DNA of 64,000 nucleotides, from assembly GCA_016788865.1 (NCBI GenBank), contig JAEUSB010000048.1:1-64000 (forward strand). Reading direction: 5' to 3'. Below the pieces are notes generated by a model, which was not told the DNA's origin, searched no databases, and saw only the letters and a list, made by a program, of their open reading frames with translations. Shown here piece after piece: positions 36,413 through 44,713 of the stretch (position 1 is its first letter; each line of letters opens with the position of its first letter). Source of the DNA: Leptospirales bacterium (GTDB lineage: Bacteria; Spirochaetota; Leptospiria; Leptospirales; Leptonemataceae). The translations under genes were made by a program, and so were the position numbers.

Positions 36413-36780
36413 TAGACTCCTCGTACGGTTGTGAATTTGGATTTTCTCGCGATTACATCGAGTGCTCGGAAAGATGCCGCCTGAACCTTACGATTTGAAT
36501 CGTAGATGAACTCACCCTTGATACCCTTCTCGGCGAGAGCACGAAGAAGCGCGATCAATGGCGGAATACTTGCAGAGTTCATGTATTCCAGAGGAACAAA
36601 GTTGCACCGGATGGAATTCTTGGATTTCCCGGCCTCCTGAACAACTGTTTCAAAGTACGGATCCAGGAAGTCCTCCGGATTGGCCGCATGGATAGCGCCC
36701 TTCCAGTTCAACTCAATGGTTGAACCATTCATCACGACTTCAATCTCGAAGTCTGGCATTGTCAGATTATCAAGCGCCAT
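36412..36780 (-). CDS. STAS-like anti-sigma antagonist (SiaC / slr1659-type)
   Basis: This is a 122-residue protein with the alpha/beta pattern of STAS-like regulators. The segment LEYMNSASIPPLIALL (about 64-79) resembles the phosphorylation loop of SiaC/DUF1987-type proteins, where a Thr or Ser after Asn is phosphorylated; Ser69 is the aligned candidate here. It starts on the last base of the stop of the ATPase gene (TAATG) and its own stop overlaps the PAS-phosphatase start. It is the likely shared substrate of the adjacent kinase and phosphatases. The family call is moderate; the phosphosite is inference. Confidence 0.65.
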   Translation of the reverse strand: MALDNLTMPDFEIEVVMNGSTIELNWKGAIHAANPEDFLDPYFETVVQEAGKSKNSIRCNFVPLEYMNSASIPPLIALLRALAEKGIKGEFIYDSNRKVQAASFRALDVIARKSKFTTVRGV

Positions 36781-37247
36781 TACACCTTCTCCAGGGGGCG
36801 GCTTGCCACAATTGTAACACTTTCATCTTTGACGTCTGCCTTCAGAGTGAACTCTCCTTCATATGCAATGCGATACAGGCCCATTCTGCTGAAGCCATCC
36901 GGGCTCTCCTTTAGTTTTTCAAGTCGCTTAACGTAGAGATCAAAAGGATCTCCCGTATCGATTGTACGGATCACGGACATGAGGGCCTGCTTGGTAATGG
37001 GATTCTTGCTGTAACTGGTAACTGAAAAGCGACAAACATTGTCCTGCACATCGAATGCAAACTGCACAGGTTTGCCCGAATCTGAATCGGAATACTTCAG
37101 CGCGTTCTCCAGGAGTTCAATTGCAGTCAGCGTGGTTTGCTCCAGGAAATCTTTTGACTGCGCACGAAGGCTTGCGTCGTTTTGAATGGACTCTTTGATC
37201 CGCTTGATCACGTTCCACTCTGGCTCAATTACAAGCGAAAACGACAT
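36780..37247 (-). CDS. HATPase-fold switch kinase (SiaB / slr1658-type)
   Basis: This is a 155-residue protein with the Bergerat N-box in TAIELLENALKYSDSD (Asn48) and a glycine turn in GFSRMGLYRIAYEG. It lacks a dimerisation or phospho-His domain, so a protein Ser/Thr kinase or anti-sigma role is expected, phosphorylating the STAS-like protein encoded next. The ATG at 37247 starts one base after the upstream phosphatase stop and follows GGAGGA. A longer reading upstream lies inside the phosphatase gene. Confidence 0.7.
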   Translation of the reverse strand: MSFSLVIEPEWNVIKRIKESIQNDASLRAQSKDFLEQTTLTAIELLENALKYSDSDSGKPVQFAFDVQDNVCRFSVTSYSKNPITKQALMSVIRTIDTGDPFDLYVKRLEKLKESPDGFSRMGLYRIAYEGEFTLKADVKDESVTIVASRPLEKV

Positions 37248-37248
37248 T

Positions 37249-38796
37249 TTAGCGATTCCTCCGAACCATTGCGAAAGTAACATCATCCGCTGGCCGTAGC
37301 GGGCCGCAGTGCGATCGAAACTCCCCCATGATCTTGCGTTCAATCACGTCCAGTTCCAGCTCCCCGCTCTTTCTGAGGATTTCAGCAACCTTTTCCTGAC
37401 CGAACATTTCCTTTCGCACATTCATGGACTCAACGAGCCCATCCGTAAACAAGAAAAGAATGTCCCCGCGAGCCAGTTTTAGCCGTACGCGCACCGTTTC
37501 CTTCTGTACAGCTTGATCGATCCCCAGCCAGAACCCTTCGCTTGGCAGGGTCTCAATCTTCTTTTTGCTTGCGCGATAGATCAGTAAATCCTGGTGCAAT
37601 CCGGCGGCCACGAAATCGCCCGCTGCGTCTGCGCGAAAGAAGGTCGCAGTCATGTATTTGCGTTCTTTGAGTCGACGGATATTGTCAAACAACACGTCAT
37701 TGACGTGCAAGAAAGCACTCTGCGGATCAAGGCCGGGCTCCACTTCCATGGCCGAATGAATTGCGGTCTGAGCCATTAACATTGTTAGGCCCGCGCGAAG
37801 ACCGTGACCCGATACGTCCCCGATGAAGAACCAGTAATACGACTTCCCTTTGTGCTTTAATTCAATGGAGTCGTAATAGTCCCCACCCACCTCGTCTGCT
37901 GTTTCCATAAAGCCATGAAACGAATAGGGTCCAACAGCGCCGTTGGGCGGCAGCACGGCCATTTGAATATTTCGCGCAATCTCAAGCTCTCGCTTTATGG
38001 CGGCCTGCTCGGTTTTGATTTTCTCTGACTCCCGCAAGGAACGTGACATGTTGTTAAACGTCTGGCCCAGCTGTCCAATCTCACCCGCAGTCGAAATATC
38101 GACCGTAGTTCCAAGCTTGCCTTCCGCGATTTCCGACGCAGCGCGCGCAAGTTTCTCGATAGGCATGGAAAGGCGCGCAGACAAGAAGTACGCAATTGCA
38201 AGTGCCGCAAGCAAGAGGAACAGGGAAACAAACAGAATACTATTCCGAACGCGATCCACCGGACTGTAGATTACGGACCTATCAAACTCAAACACCGCTG
38301 TACCCAGTCGAATTGGCTCTGCCCGCGGGACGTTGACAAACAGCGGGAATGCAAAGCGAATCTTCCCGGCCAGCTCAGTGATCCCGAGCTCCTGGATTGA
38401 ATTGAAAAAAGAAAGATCTGCTGCGGCCACGACCTTGCCAATTTCTGCTTCATCCGTGTGTGCCACAATGGCACCATAGTCGGAAGCGTTCTTCTTCTGA
38501 CTGATCACATACGATCCAAGCAGCCCTTCTATCTTTGATTTTTTTACAGCCAGCAGCGCCTGGCGTGTTCCCGCGAAAACCTCATCTGACAGGAGCAGCT
38601 CTTCCCGCGCCTGATCGGCAAGATTGATGGAGAGATTCTTACAAACATCCAGAGTCTTTTCTATAAGAAGGCGCTGGTATTGCAGAATCACCACAAGGGA
38701 CAGGATCGTAACGGAAAAAAAGACAATGCCCGATGTCAAAAGCATCAGACGTACGCGAATCTTTAAACGACCGCGCAGGTTTGCGACAATACCCAT
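37249..38796 (-). CDS. Membrane HAMP and SpoIIE-type PP2C phosphatase (SiaA-like)
   Basis: This is a 515-residue membrane phosphatase. TM1 (about 18-38), an extracytoplasmic sensing domain (about 40-185), TM2 (about 188-208), HAMP (about 208-262) and a coiled-coil precede a PP2C domain (about 285-512). Metal-binding motifs are intact: EVGGDYYDSI, IGDVSGHGLRAG, FTDGLVES and PADDVTFAMV. The layout matches SiaA and RsbU-like sensors that switch on anti-sigma antagonists in response to an external signal. It is the first gene of a five-gene overlapping operon (37249 down to 33654). Confidence 0.88.
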   Translation of the reverse strand: MGIVANLRGRLKIRVRLMLLTSGIVFFSVTILSLVVILQYQRLLIEKTLDVCKNLSINLADQAREELLLSDEVFAGTRQALLAVKKSKIEGLLGSYVISQKKNASDYGAIVAHTDEAEIGKVVAAADLSFFNSIQELGITELAGKIRFAFPLFVNVPRAEPIRLGTAVFEFDRSVIYSPVDRVRNSILFVSLFLLLAALAIAYFLSARLSMPIEKLARAASEIAEGKLGTTVDISTAGEIGQLGQTFNNMSRSLRESEKIKTEQAAIKRELEIARNIQMAVLPPNGAVGPYSFHGFMETADEVGGDYYDSIELKHKGKSYYWFFIGDVSGHGLRAGLTMLMAQTAIHSAMEVEPGLDPQSAFLHVNDVLFDNIRRLKERKYMTATFFRADAAGDFVAAGLHQDLLIYRASKKKIETLPSEGFWLGIDQAVQKETVRVRLKLARGDILFLFTDGLVESMNVRKEMFGQEKVAEILRKSGELELDVIERKIMGEFRSHCGPLRPADDVTFAMVRRNR

Positions 38797-38846
38797 GGCT
38801 TTGCCATGATTGTGCCCTATGGGCGAGGATTGACAAGTTTTATCTG

Positions 38847-39434
38847 CTATTCGATTTCGAATAGAACAGTGGAGCTCTGCGCTACACCGGCTTTTTTGAG
38901 GGCTGTGAGGGCCTCATGCGCCTGGGCCGGATCGCGAAAGCACCCCAGAAACAAATTGTCACGCTTCTCTGAGCCGGGGACCGTTATTCGAAACGATAGC
39001 CCACGGTCCGGATTTTCCTTGAGGCCTTCGCAGGGCATCGGCGGCATATCGCGCAGTTCCGGAATCTTTGCAATGCGACGCGAAAGCTTGTCCGCTTCGT
39101 CAGGCGTATAAGTTCCGATTTTCACAAGATACCGGGATGGGGCCGTGTCAGAGAAGGAAGTGTGCTTTTCGGGCTCATGGCTTGCCGTGTCGCGCGCTGG
39201 TTCCTCGGTTCCTACACGCCTGGGCTCACCCGGCGCACTGTCGGGAAAACGAACTATGTTATCGCTGCCTCGAACCCGCATGATTTGTACGCCGGCCATG
39301 AGGCCGGCCGTAAACGCAAGGATGCAGGCTGCCAGCACGAAGGTATACGTGCGGTTCTTAGAATGGTTCGTTGGGCCGACCTCGACCTCCTGGGAGTCGC
39401 GGCGGATACGTTTAGAAAAATCGACGTTCTGCAT
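38847..39434 (-). CDS. Single-pass membrane protein with SPOR-like domain
   Basis: This is a 195-residue protein: a cytoplasmic N-terminus, one membrane helix (about 30-50), a Pro/Glu-rich linker (about 60-98) and a C-terminal domain. That domain, with RYLVKIGTYTPDEADKLSRRI, a central LSFRITVPG strand and LFLGCFRDPAQAHEALTALKKAG, fits the SPOR fold, which binds denuded peptidoglycan at division sites. It lies just upstream of the phosphatase operon (50 bp) and may be co-transcribed. It is divergent from the OmpA-like gene. Confidence 0.7.
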   Translation of the reverse strand: MQNVDFSKRIRRDSQEVEVGPTNHSKNRTYTFVLAACILAFTAGLMAGVQIMRVRGSDNIVRFPDSAPGEPRRVGTEEPARDTASHEPEKHTSFSDTAPSRYLVKIGTYTPDEADKLSRRIAKIPELRDMPPMPCEGLKENPDRGLSFRITVPGSEKRDNLFLGCFRDPAQAHEALTALKKAGVAQSSTVLFEIE

Positions 39435-39493
39435 GGGGCCTGTTATATGGAAAATATCGGACTAAAAGCGGATTTGGACCGAAAATTTCAAGG

Positions 39494-40453
39494 ATGGGTC
39501 GCGTCTGGATTGCCGTTTTGGTTCTTTGCGGCCCAATCTACGCCCAGACCACATTCCGCATCAATTACGATCTGCAATCCACGGACGTTTCGCTCGATCA
39601 GATCCAGGGGTTGAGCAACTACGTCAAAGCTCACCCGGGCGCGTATTTCCTGGTTCAGGGTTTTGCCTGCGATACAGGCGGATTCACAATATCGCGCCGG
39701 GTGGCGGAACGCAGGAGCAAGTCCGTACTGCAGCTAATGCTGCATGACACCACACAGGATCATATCCAGTTTGCGAATGCAACGGTGATCAAAGGCGAGC
39801 CCAGGATTGAACACAGACGCCTTGAAATTGCGGCCTTCCCTACTCCTGAACTCCTTGCCCCGGCATTGGCTCAGGCCAATCGAAACTCAGATCTGGCGCA
39901 TGCAGAGTTTCCGGAAGCGCGAACAACAGAGACTCCGGTACAGGAGACCTCGGGTTCATCGCTTCCACTCTTGCTACTCTTGCTGCTGCTCGTTTTGCTT
40001 CTGATCCTGGCCTACTTGTTTTGGACAAGAATCCGCACCAAAGAAAAGTCCCCGGCAGAAGAACATATGCTCACCCCCGAGCAGGCCGAGGCCGTTCATG
40101 CAATCACCGGCCAACCAGTCATACTACCAAGGAAGCGGCTAAAAACCGTAATCCAACCGGCAAATCTAATCTCGCCGGAAGCTACAATTGAGGAATTCCG
40201 GAGTACCAACATGGCATCTAAGAAGAAAGTCAAACCAGTTCCAACGATTCGCAAGGCGCTCGACAAGCAGTTTGAAACCCGGTCCCTGGGCGAGATTGCA
40301 AAAAGCCCAATCCACGCGCTACAGGGGCTTACGCCCAGGCACAGCAAAATGCTGGAAGAAGCGTTTGGCATTAAAACAGTCGAAGACCTGGCCTCACTCA
40401 AGTACTTCGAGCTGGCCCGGGCCATTACAGTTCTTGCCCGGTACGAAGAATAA
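39494..40453 (+). CDS. OmpA-like membrane protein with cytoplasmic helix-hairpin-helix end
   Basis: This is a 319-residue protein. A signal peptide (ends IYAQ, about residue 18) precedes an OmpA-like segment (about 20-115) with FLVQGFACDTGGFTISRRVAERRSKSV, akin to peptidoglycan-binding OmpA domains. A leucine-rich membrane helix follows (about 157-178) and then a basic cytoplasmic tail. The last 45 residues (ALQGLTPRHSKMLEEAFGIK, then TVEDLASL) resemble a helix-hairpin-helix of the kind found in nucleic-acid or protein-binding modules. It could link cell wall to cytoplasm. No known family covers the whole chain. Confidence 0.65.
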   Translation: MGRVWIAVLVLCGPIYAQTTFRINYDLQSTDVSLDQIQGLSNYVKAHPGAYFLVQGFACDTGGFTISRRVAERRSKSVLQLMLHDTTQDHIQFANATVIKGEPRIEHRRLEIAAFPTPELLAPALAQANRNSDLAHAEFPEARTTETPVQETSGSSLPLLLLLLLLVLLLILAYLFWTRIRTKEKSPAEEHMLTPEQAEAVHAITGQPVILPRKRLKTVIQPANLISPEATIEEFRSTNMASKKKVKPVPTIRKALDKQFETRSLGEIAKSPIHALQGLTPRHSKMLEEAFGIKTVEDLASLKYFELARAITVLARYEE

Positions 40454-40509
40454 AGTTGAAGCCAGAATCAGCGCCCCAATATTTACTTTTCTGAACCACA
40501 GAAAAGCGA

Positions 40510-42165
40510 ATGCCCCAGATTACCGGTAATACATCGGACCTGAAACCTCGTCAGCTCCATCGCCTTAAGAACCTTTCACTGCGTAGAATCCGTGAGAACG
40601 CTCCTGTAAGTCAGGAGTTCGCGCGCAGTCTTTGCGAACTCTCGCAGGAACTATCAAGACAAATAGGTGTGTTGATTGACCGTCAGGGTCATGTGCGCAA
40701 TGTGCTGGTAGGGGATGCCGGACGCATCTTTATCCCGGAGCTGCCCCGTGAAAGGTCTACGCGTCTGCGTGGGCTGCGACTGGTCAAAACCCACCTCCGC
40801 CATGAACCGTTAAGCGACGAGGATCTGGCGGATCTCACGCTACTCCGCCTGGACTATATTACGGCCATAACCATCCAGGACGACGGGCTGCCTGAATTCT
40901 TCTATAACGCCCATCTGTTGCCCGGAAAATCTCCCGGTTATGAGCTTGAGAAACCCGTTCGCGCAGGCCAGATGCGCGAAGACCTTCGCGAAACAATCGA
41001 TGAGCTGGAAGTACTTTTTCGTAGGGAGGAAACACGACTCAAACGTGCCAGCCCTCTTCCACGCGCCCTTCTCGTGGGTGTCTACACGCCCGATATGCGC
41101 CGTAAGCGCTCACCGGAAGACTCAATGGCAGAACTGCGTGAGCTTTGCAGCACGGCCGGAATCGAACCGGCGGGTGAAGTGATCCAGCGCCGGCCTGTCG
41201 TGGATCCTGCCACCGTTGTGGGTTCGGGAAAGGTTAAGGATATTTCGATCCTGGCCGTGCAGGAAGGGACGGAGATTCTATTGTTCGATCAAGAACTGAG
41301 CCCCGCACAGGCCACGCGTCTTTCTAAATTGTGCGATCTTAAAATACTTGATAGAACTCAACTAATCCTGGACATTTTTGCGCGCAATGCGCGGAGCCGC
41401 GATGGTAAGCTCCAGGTAGAGCTCGCACAACTCAGATATCTGAAAGGTCGCCTTTCAGAGACAGATGACAATATGTCCCGATTGACCGGTGGGATTGGTG
41501 GAACAGGTCCCGGAGAAACCAAACTTGAAATAGGACGCAGGCGCGTTGAAGAAAAGATTTCAAGACTTGAACGCGAACTCAAGTCGCTCAAGAAACGCCG
41601 CGAGATCAATCGCAAGGGCAGGAAGCGCACGGGAATCCCTGTTGTATCGATTGTAGGATATACTAATGCCGGCAAATCCACTCTATTGAATGCACTGACC
41701 TTTTCCGAAGTAATTGCTGCGGATCGATTGTTTGCAACCCTCGATCCAACGACGCGCCGCCTCCGGTTTCCAGAAGAGCGCGAGATCATTCTCTCAGATA
41801 CAGTGGGATTTATTCACGAACTTCCTCCTGAGCTTTCGCGGGCTTTTGAAGCAACGCTCGAAGAGCTGGGAGATTCAAGCCTCCTGCTTCATTGCGTGGA
41901 CGCATCTGATCCAAGGCGCGCTGAGAAAGAGGCTGCCGTGCTGGAAATTCTCGGCAGGCTTGACCTGCTTCAAATTCCCAGGCTTAATATCTACAACAAA
42001 TGCGATAGACTGACGCCGGAAGAAGTTGAGCGAATTGCAGAGAACGACGATTGCGTGACTGTCTCGGCGTCAACACGCTGGAATCTCGAAAGTCTAATGA
42101 TTCGAATTGAACACGAATTGTTTCTGGAAAAAAGACGGGCAAAAGCAACGGCGGCCAGCGCATGA
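40510..42165 (+). CDS. hflX: Ribosome-associated GTPase HflX
   Basis: This is a 551-residue HflX GTPase, a heat-shock ribosome-splitting and rescue factor. The N-terminal HflX domain has RPVVDPATVVGSGKV and LFDQELSPAQATRL. The linker has LAQLRYLKGRL and GGIGGTGPGETKLE. The G domain has G1 GYTNAGKST near residue 383, G3 DTVGF and G4 NKCD. The chain is longer than the bacterial norm by an N-terminal extension of about 140 residues. The stop overlaps the start of the J-domain gene (ATGA). Confidence 0.95.
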   Translation: MPQITGNTSDLKPRQLHRLKNLSLRRIRENAPVSQEFARSLCELSQELSRQIGVLIDRQGHVRNVLVGDAGRIFIPELPRERSTRLRGLRLVKTHLRHEPLSDEDLADLTLLRLDYITAITIQDDGLPEFFYNAHLLPGKSPGYELEKPVRAGQMREDLRETIDELEVLFRREETRLKRASPLPRALLVGVYTPDMRRKRSPEDSMAELRELCSTAGIEPAGEVIQRRPVVDPATVVGSGKVKDISILAVQEGTEILLFDQELSPAQATRLSKLCDLKILDRTQLILDIFARNARSRDGKLQVELAQLRYLKGRLSETDDNMSRLTGGIGGTGPGETKLEIGRRRVEEKISRLERELKSLKKRREINRKGRKRTGIPVVSIVGYTNAGKSTLLNALTFSEVIAADRLFATLDPTTRRLRFPEEREIILSDTVGFIHELPPELSRAFEATLEELGDSSLLLHCVDASDPRRAEKEAAVLEILGRLDLLQIPRLNIYNKCDRLTPEEVERIAENDDCVTVSASTRWNLESLMIRIEHELFLEKRRAKATAASA

Positions 42166-43007
42166 GCGCCCTCGATGAAATACTTGAAGAAATTGAATCC
42201 ATGCGTGACGGCAATGGATGGTCCATGTCGCTTGAGAGCGTGCTGGCAATTCTTGGCGTAACCTACGAAGACTACTGCAGATCGCAGTACTCCCGCAGAA
42301 AGAAAACAGGGCTGAACCTTCAGGGCTTCTCTGAGGAAAATGTGGACCGGCTCGTTGAGATGCTTGCCGGTTTTGGATACTATTCACCATCGGCTTTTCA
42401 ACGTGCAGGGTATTATTTCTCTCCGGATCTTTTGCAAGAGTGGCAGGAATTCTTCATCTCAGTAACGTCTTCCAGGCTTCTGGGACATGAGGTAGATCGG
42501 TCGGAACTGGAAAACGCCTTATCAGCCTGCAGGAAACCTGGCGATGGGCTTGAGTTCTATTGCGAGACCAGGTTCAATCTAGAGGAGCTGGTTCACTTTG
42601 CCTCGAATCTATTCCTGCGAAAGCATGGCATCGAATCGCATTCGGTCTCCAATAATATTCTGAACAGTTATATCCTTTATATGTACGGGCAGCGAATTCT
42701 AAAACGCGAAGATCTGTTCGCAAGTCTCAATGAGATCCTCATCGAAAAGGCAATCGAGTGGCGCTTTCTGCGCGCGGCCGATGTGCGAAACAAAGTGGTC
42801 TTGCCACCGGATCTGGCCAAGGCCCTGGAAGCCTTAGAAATGCACACCGATGAGATGCCTGAGGGGGACGAACTAAAGCGACAGTATCGAACCCTGTTAA
42901 AACGCTATCATCCGGACGTGAACCCCACAGGGCTCGAGAAGACCAGGCAAATCAATACGGCTTATACCTTCGTTGTAACACGCATGCACGCCCTGGCAAA
43001 GTCTTAA
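42162..43007 (+). CDS. J-domain protein of unknown role
   Basis: This is a 281-residue protein with a C-terminal J domain (about 235-278). It holds the HPD tripeptide in LKRYHPDVNPTG, followed by RQINTAYTFV, so it should stimulate a DnaK-type Hsp70. The N-terminal 230 residues are helical and unfamiliar. The J domain at the C-terminus, without Gly/Phe or zinc-finger regions, marks it as a specialised co-chaperone. Its ATG overlaps the hflX stop, implying joint synthesis and perhaps a shared role in ribosome or protein quality control. Confidence 0.72.
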   Translation: MSALDEILEEIESMRDGNGWSMSLESVLAILGVTYEDYCRSQYSRRKKTGLNLQGFSEENVDRLVEMLAGFGYYSPSAFQRAGYYFSPDLLQEWQEFFISVTSSRLLGHEVDRSELENALSACRKPGDGLEFYCETRFNLEELVHFASNLFLRKHGIESHSVSNNILNSYILYMYGQRILKREDLFASLNEILIEKAIEWRFLRAADVRNKVVLPPDLAKALEALEMHTDEMPEGDELKRQYRTLLKRYHPDVNPTGLEKTRQINTAYTFVVTRMHALAKS

Positions 43008-43102
43008 TAATTTTCGAGCCAGGGCAATAAATTCGTCGCGGCTTATAAGCTGAGTCGCAAGGCAAAACTGGATGTGTCATAGTAAGGACTGCGGGGTCCC
43101 CC

Positions 43103-43810
43103 ATGACACAAATCCAACTGAATCTGATTTCAAAATCCCTCGAGTGGTTCCGGACGTTGCGACCAGCCCTGGTTGCATTCGGCCTCGGGCTGCTTATGAT
43201 GTCCTGTGATAACTTTCCTGTTTCCTCGCAGGGGTTGAGCCAGGCGGCCGCCCTCGTTGTTTATACGAATATGGCGCAGCCCGTTTCCCAGACAGCAACG
43301 AGTCTACCCTCCCTGAAGCTCTTTGTTACTACCGCTGACAATCAACCTGGCGTGAATTTTTCCGGGATCACCCAGGCGGACAGCCGCTGCATGAGCGATC
43401 CCGGATATCCCGGAACCGGCACCTACAAGGCCTTACTAGTTCAACCGGGCGTCCGGGTGGCCTGTAGCACAGCCAATTGTAGCGGCGGCACAAGCGAGCA
43501 CATAGACTGGGTCTTACAGGCTAACCGGACTTATGCGCGGACGACCGGCCTTACAGTCCTGACAACGAATGCAGACGGGATATTTGTATTTGGAACTCTG
43601 ATGAATGCAGTGGCAACGGGGGCGGCAGGATGGTGGACTGGACTCAATTCAAACTGGACTTTCAACAGCGCCTGTACGGGGAACACCTGGAGCTCCACCG
43701 GGGGCAATGCTCGCTACGGTGATCCAAATACCACCAATGCCAGCTCGATTGCCGCTGGTGTTGACGGGTGCACTACAACAGGGAGCAAGCTCCTCTGCAT
43801 TCAACAATAG
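43103..43810 (+). CDS. DUF1554 lipoprotein
   Basis: This is a 235-residue lipoprotein: the leader ends in LLMMSC with Cys35. The mature part carries the DUF1554 signature seen mainly in Leptospira: LFVTTADNQPGVNFSGITQA, then DSRCMSDPGYPGTGTYKALL, WVLQANRTYAR, WWTGLNSNWT and a final CTTTGSKLLCIQQ. Such domains look like C-type-lectin-type folds and are exposed on the outer surface. It stands 81 bp before the thioredoxin gene. It is a good lineage marker. Confidence 0.85.
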   Translation: MTQIQLNLISKSLEWFRTLRPALVAFGLGLLMMSCDNFPVSSQGLSQAAALVVYTNMAQPVSQTATSLPSLKLFVTTADNQPGVNFSGITQADSRCMSDPGYPGTGTYKALLVQPGVRVACSTANCSGGTSEHIDWVLQANRTYARTTGLTVLTTNADGIFVFGTLMNAVATGAAGWWTGLNSNWTFNSACTGNTWSSTGGNARYGDPNTTNASSIAAGVDGCTTTGSKLLCIQQ

Positions 43811-43891
43811 TCGGGATTGGATCAGATTTGTGGCCGAAATAGCCGAATCCAAGCGGTTGACAGAGCGCGCAGTAAATCGTTCTCTGTAAAG

Positions 43892-44713
43892 ATGAATCGA
43901 TTCAGCCTGAGCGCAGCTGCTGTTCTACTTACTCTTTGCACAACTACCTCCCTGCACGCAGAACCTGTCTGGATCGGTCGCCTGGACAAAGGAATGGCCG
44001 AGGCAAAACATCTCGGTAAGCCCATGTTTGTGGATATTATGGCACCCTGGTGCGGCTATTGCCGGAAGATGCGTCAGGAGGTTTTCCCATCAAAGAGATT
44101 TCAGGAAGCGGCGAATTCATTTGTGCTCGTCCGAATCAACGCGGAAGAGGACATTTCTGTTCGCAAGTTCAATGTTCAGGGCTTCCCCACATTACTGATG
44201 CTCGATAAGAACGGCTATCTGGTAGCTCGCATAGATGGCTTTGCAGAAGTGGATCGCCTCGTTGCCACAATGAACGATGCATTGCGTCGCTCCAATACAG
44301 AAGACAAACTCGTGCGGGAAGCGCGGGAGAAACCCGGCGTAATGACCTCATACAAAGCAGGATTGTACTACTCCAGCGTTGAGGATCAACAAAAGGCGCG
44401 GACTTATTTTCTGGCCGCATGGGAGGCTGGCCGCGCAGGAAAGGATCCGCGCAGCCTTGATTCGCTCTACAATGCTGCAGTCAGTTCCATGGAATTGAAA
44501 GATTATGGAGCGGCTGTCAAACTCTGGTCTGACTACCTGCAAAACTACCCTGGTCGCGATTCTGATTTTGCGTATGCGCGCTACTTTCGCGCTCTTTCCT
44601 TGCGGTCCATGGGTCAGAATGCTCAGGCAAAGGACGATCTTGCTTATGCAGCAACCCATCTTCCAGAAGGGGAAGACAAGCAATCCGCGCGAAGAATGGC
44701 CCGAGTAAATTGA
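43892..44713 (+). CDS. Periplasmic thioredoxin-like protein with TPR tail
   Basis: This is a 273-residue exported protein. A signal peptide (ends SLHA, about residue 23) is followed by a thioredoxin-fold domain with APWCGYCRKM (Cys54 and Cys57) and the cis-Pro region GFPTLLML. The C-terminal part (about 145-270) has TPR-like helices, for example KARTYFLAAWEAG and YGAAVKLWSDYLQNYPG. It may reduce or isomerise disulfides in the periplasm, DsbD-gamma/DUF255-like. The ATG at 43892 gives the signal peptide. Its stop overlaps the hisC start (TTGA). Confidence 0.82.
   Translation: MNRFSLSAAAVLLTLCTTTSLHAEPVWIGRLDKGMAEAKHLGKPMFVDIMAPWCGYCRKMRQEVFPSKRFQEAANSFVLVRINAEEDISVRKFNVQGFPTLLMLDKNGYLVARIDGFAEVDRLVATMNDALRRSNTEDKLVREAREKPGVMTSYKAGLYYSSVEDQQKARTYFLAAWEAGRAGKDPRSLDSLYNAAVSSMELKDYGAAVKLWSDYLQNYPGRDSDFAYARYFRALSLRSMGQNAQAKDDLAYAATHLPEGEDKQSARRMARVN

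Noticed and set aside
43041..43050. GCTTATAAGC palindrome upstream of the DUF1554 gene, possible -10 or operator
   Set aside because: No good -35 element is found at the right distance and a 10-base palindrome can occur by chance.
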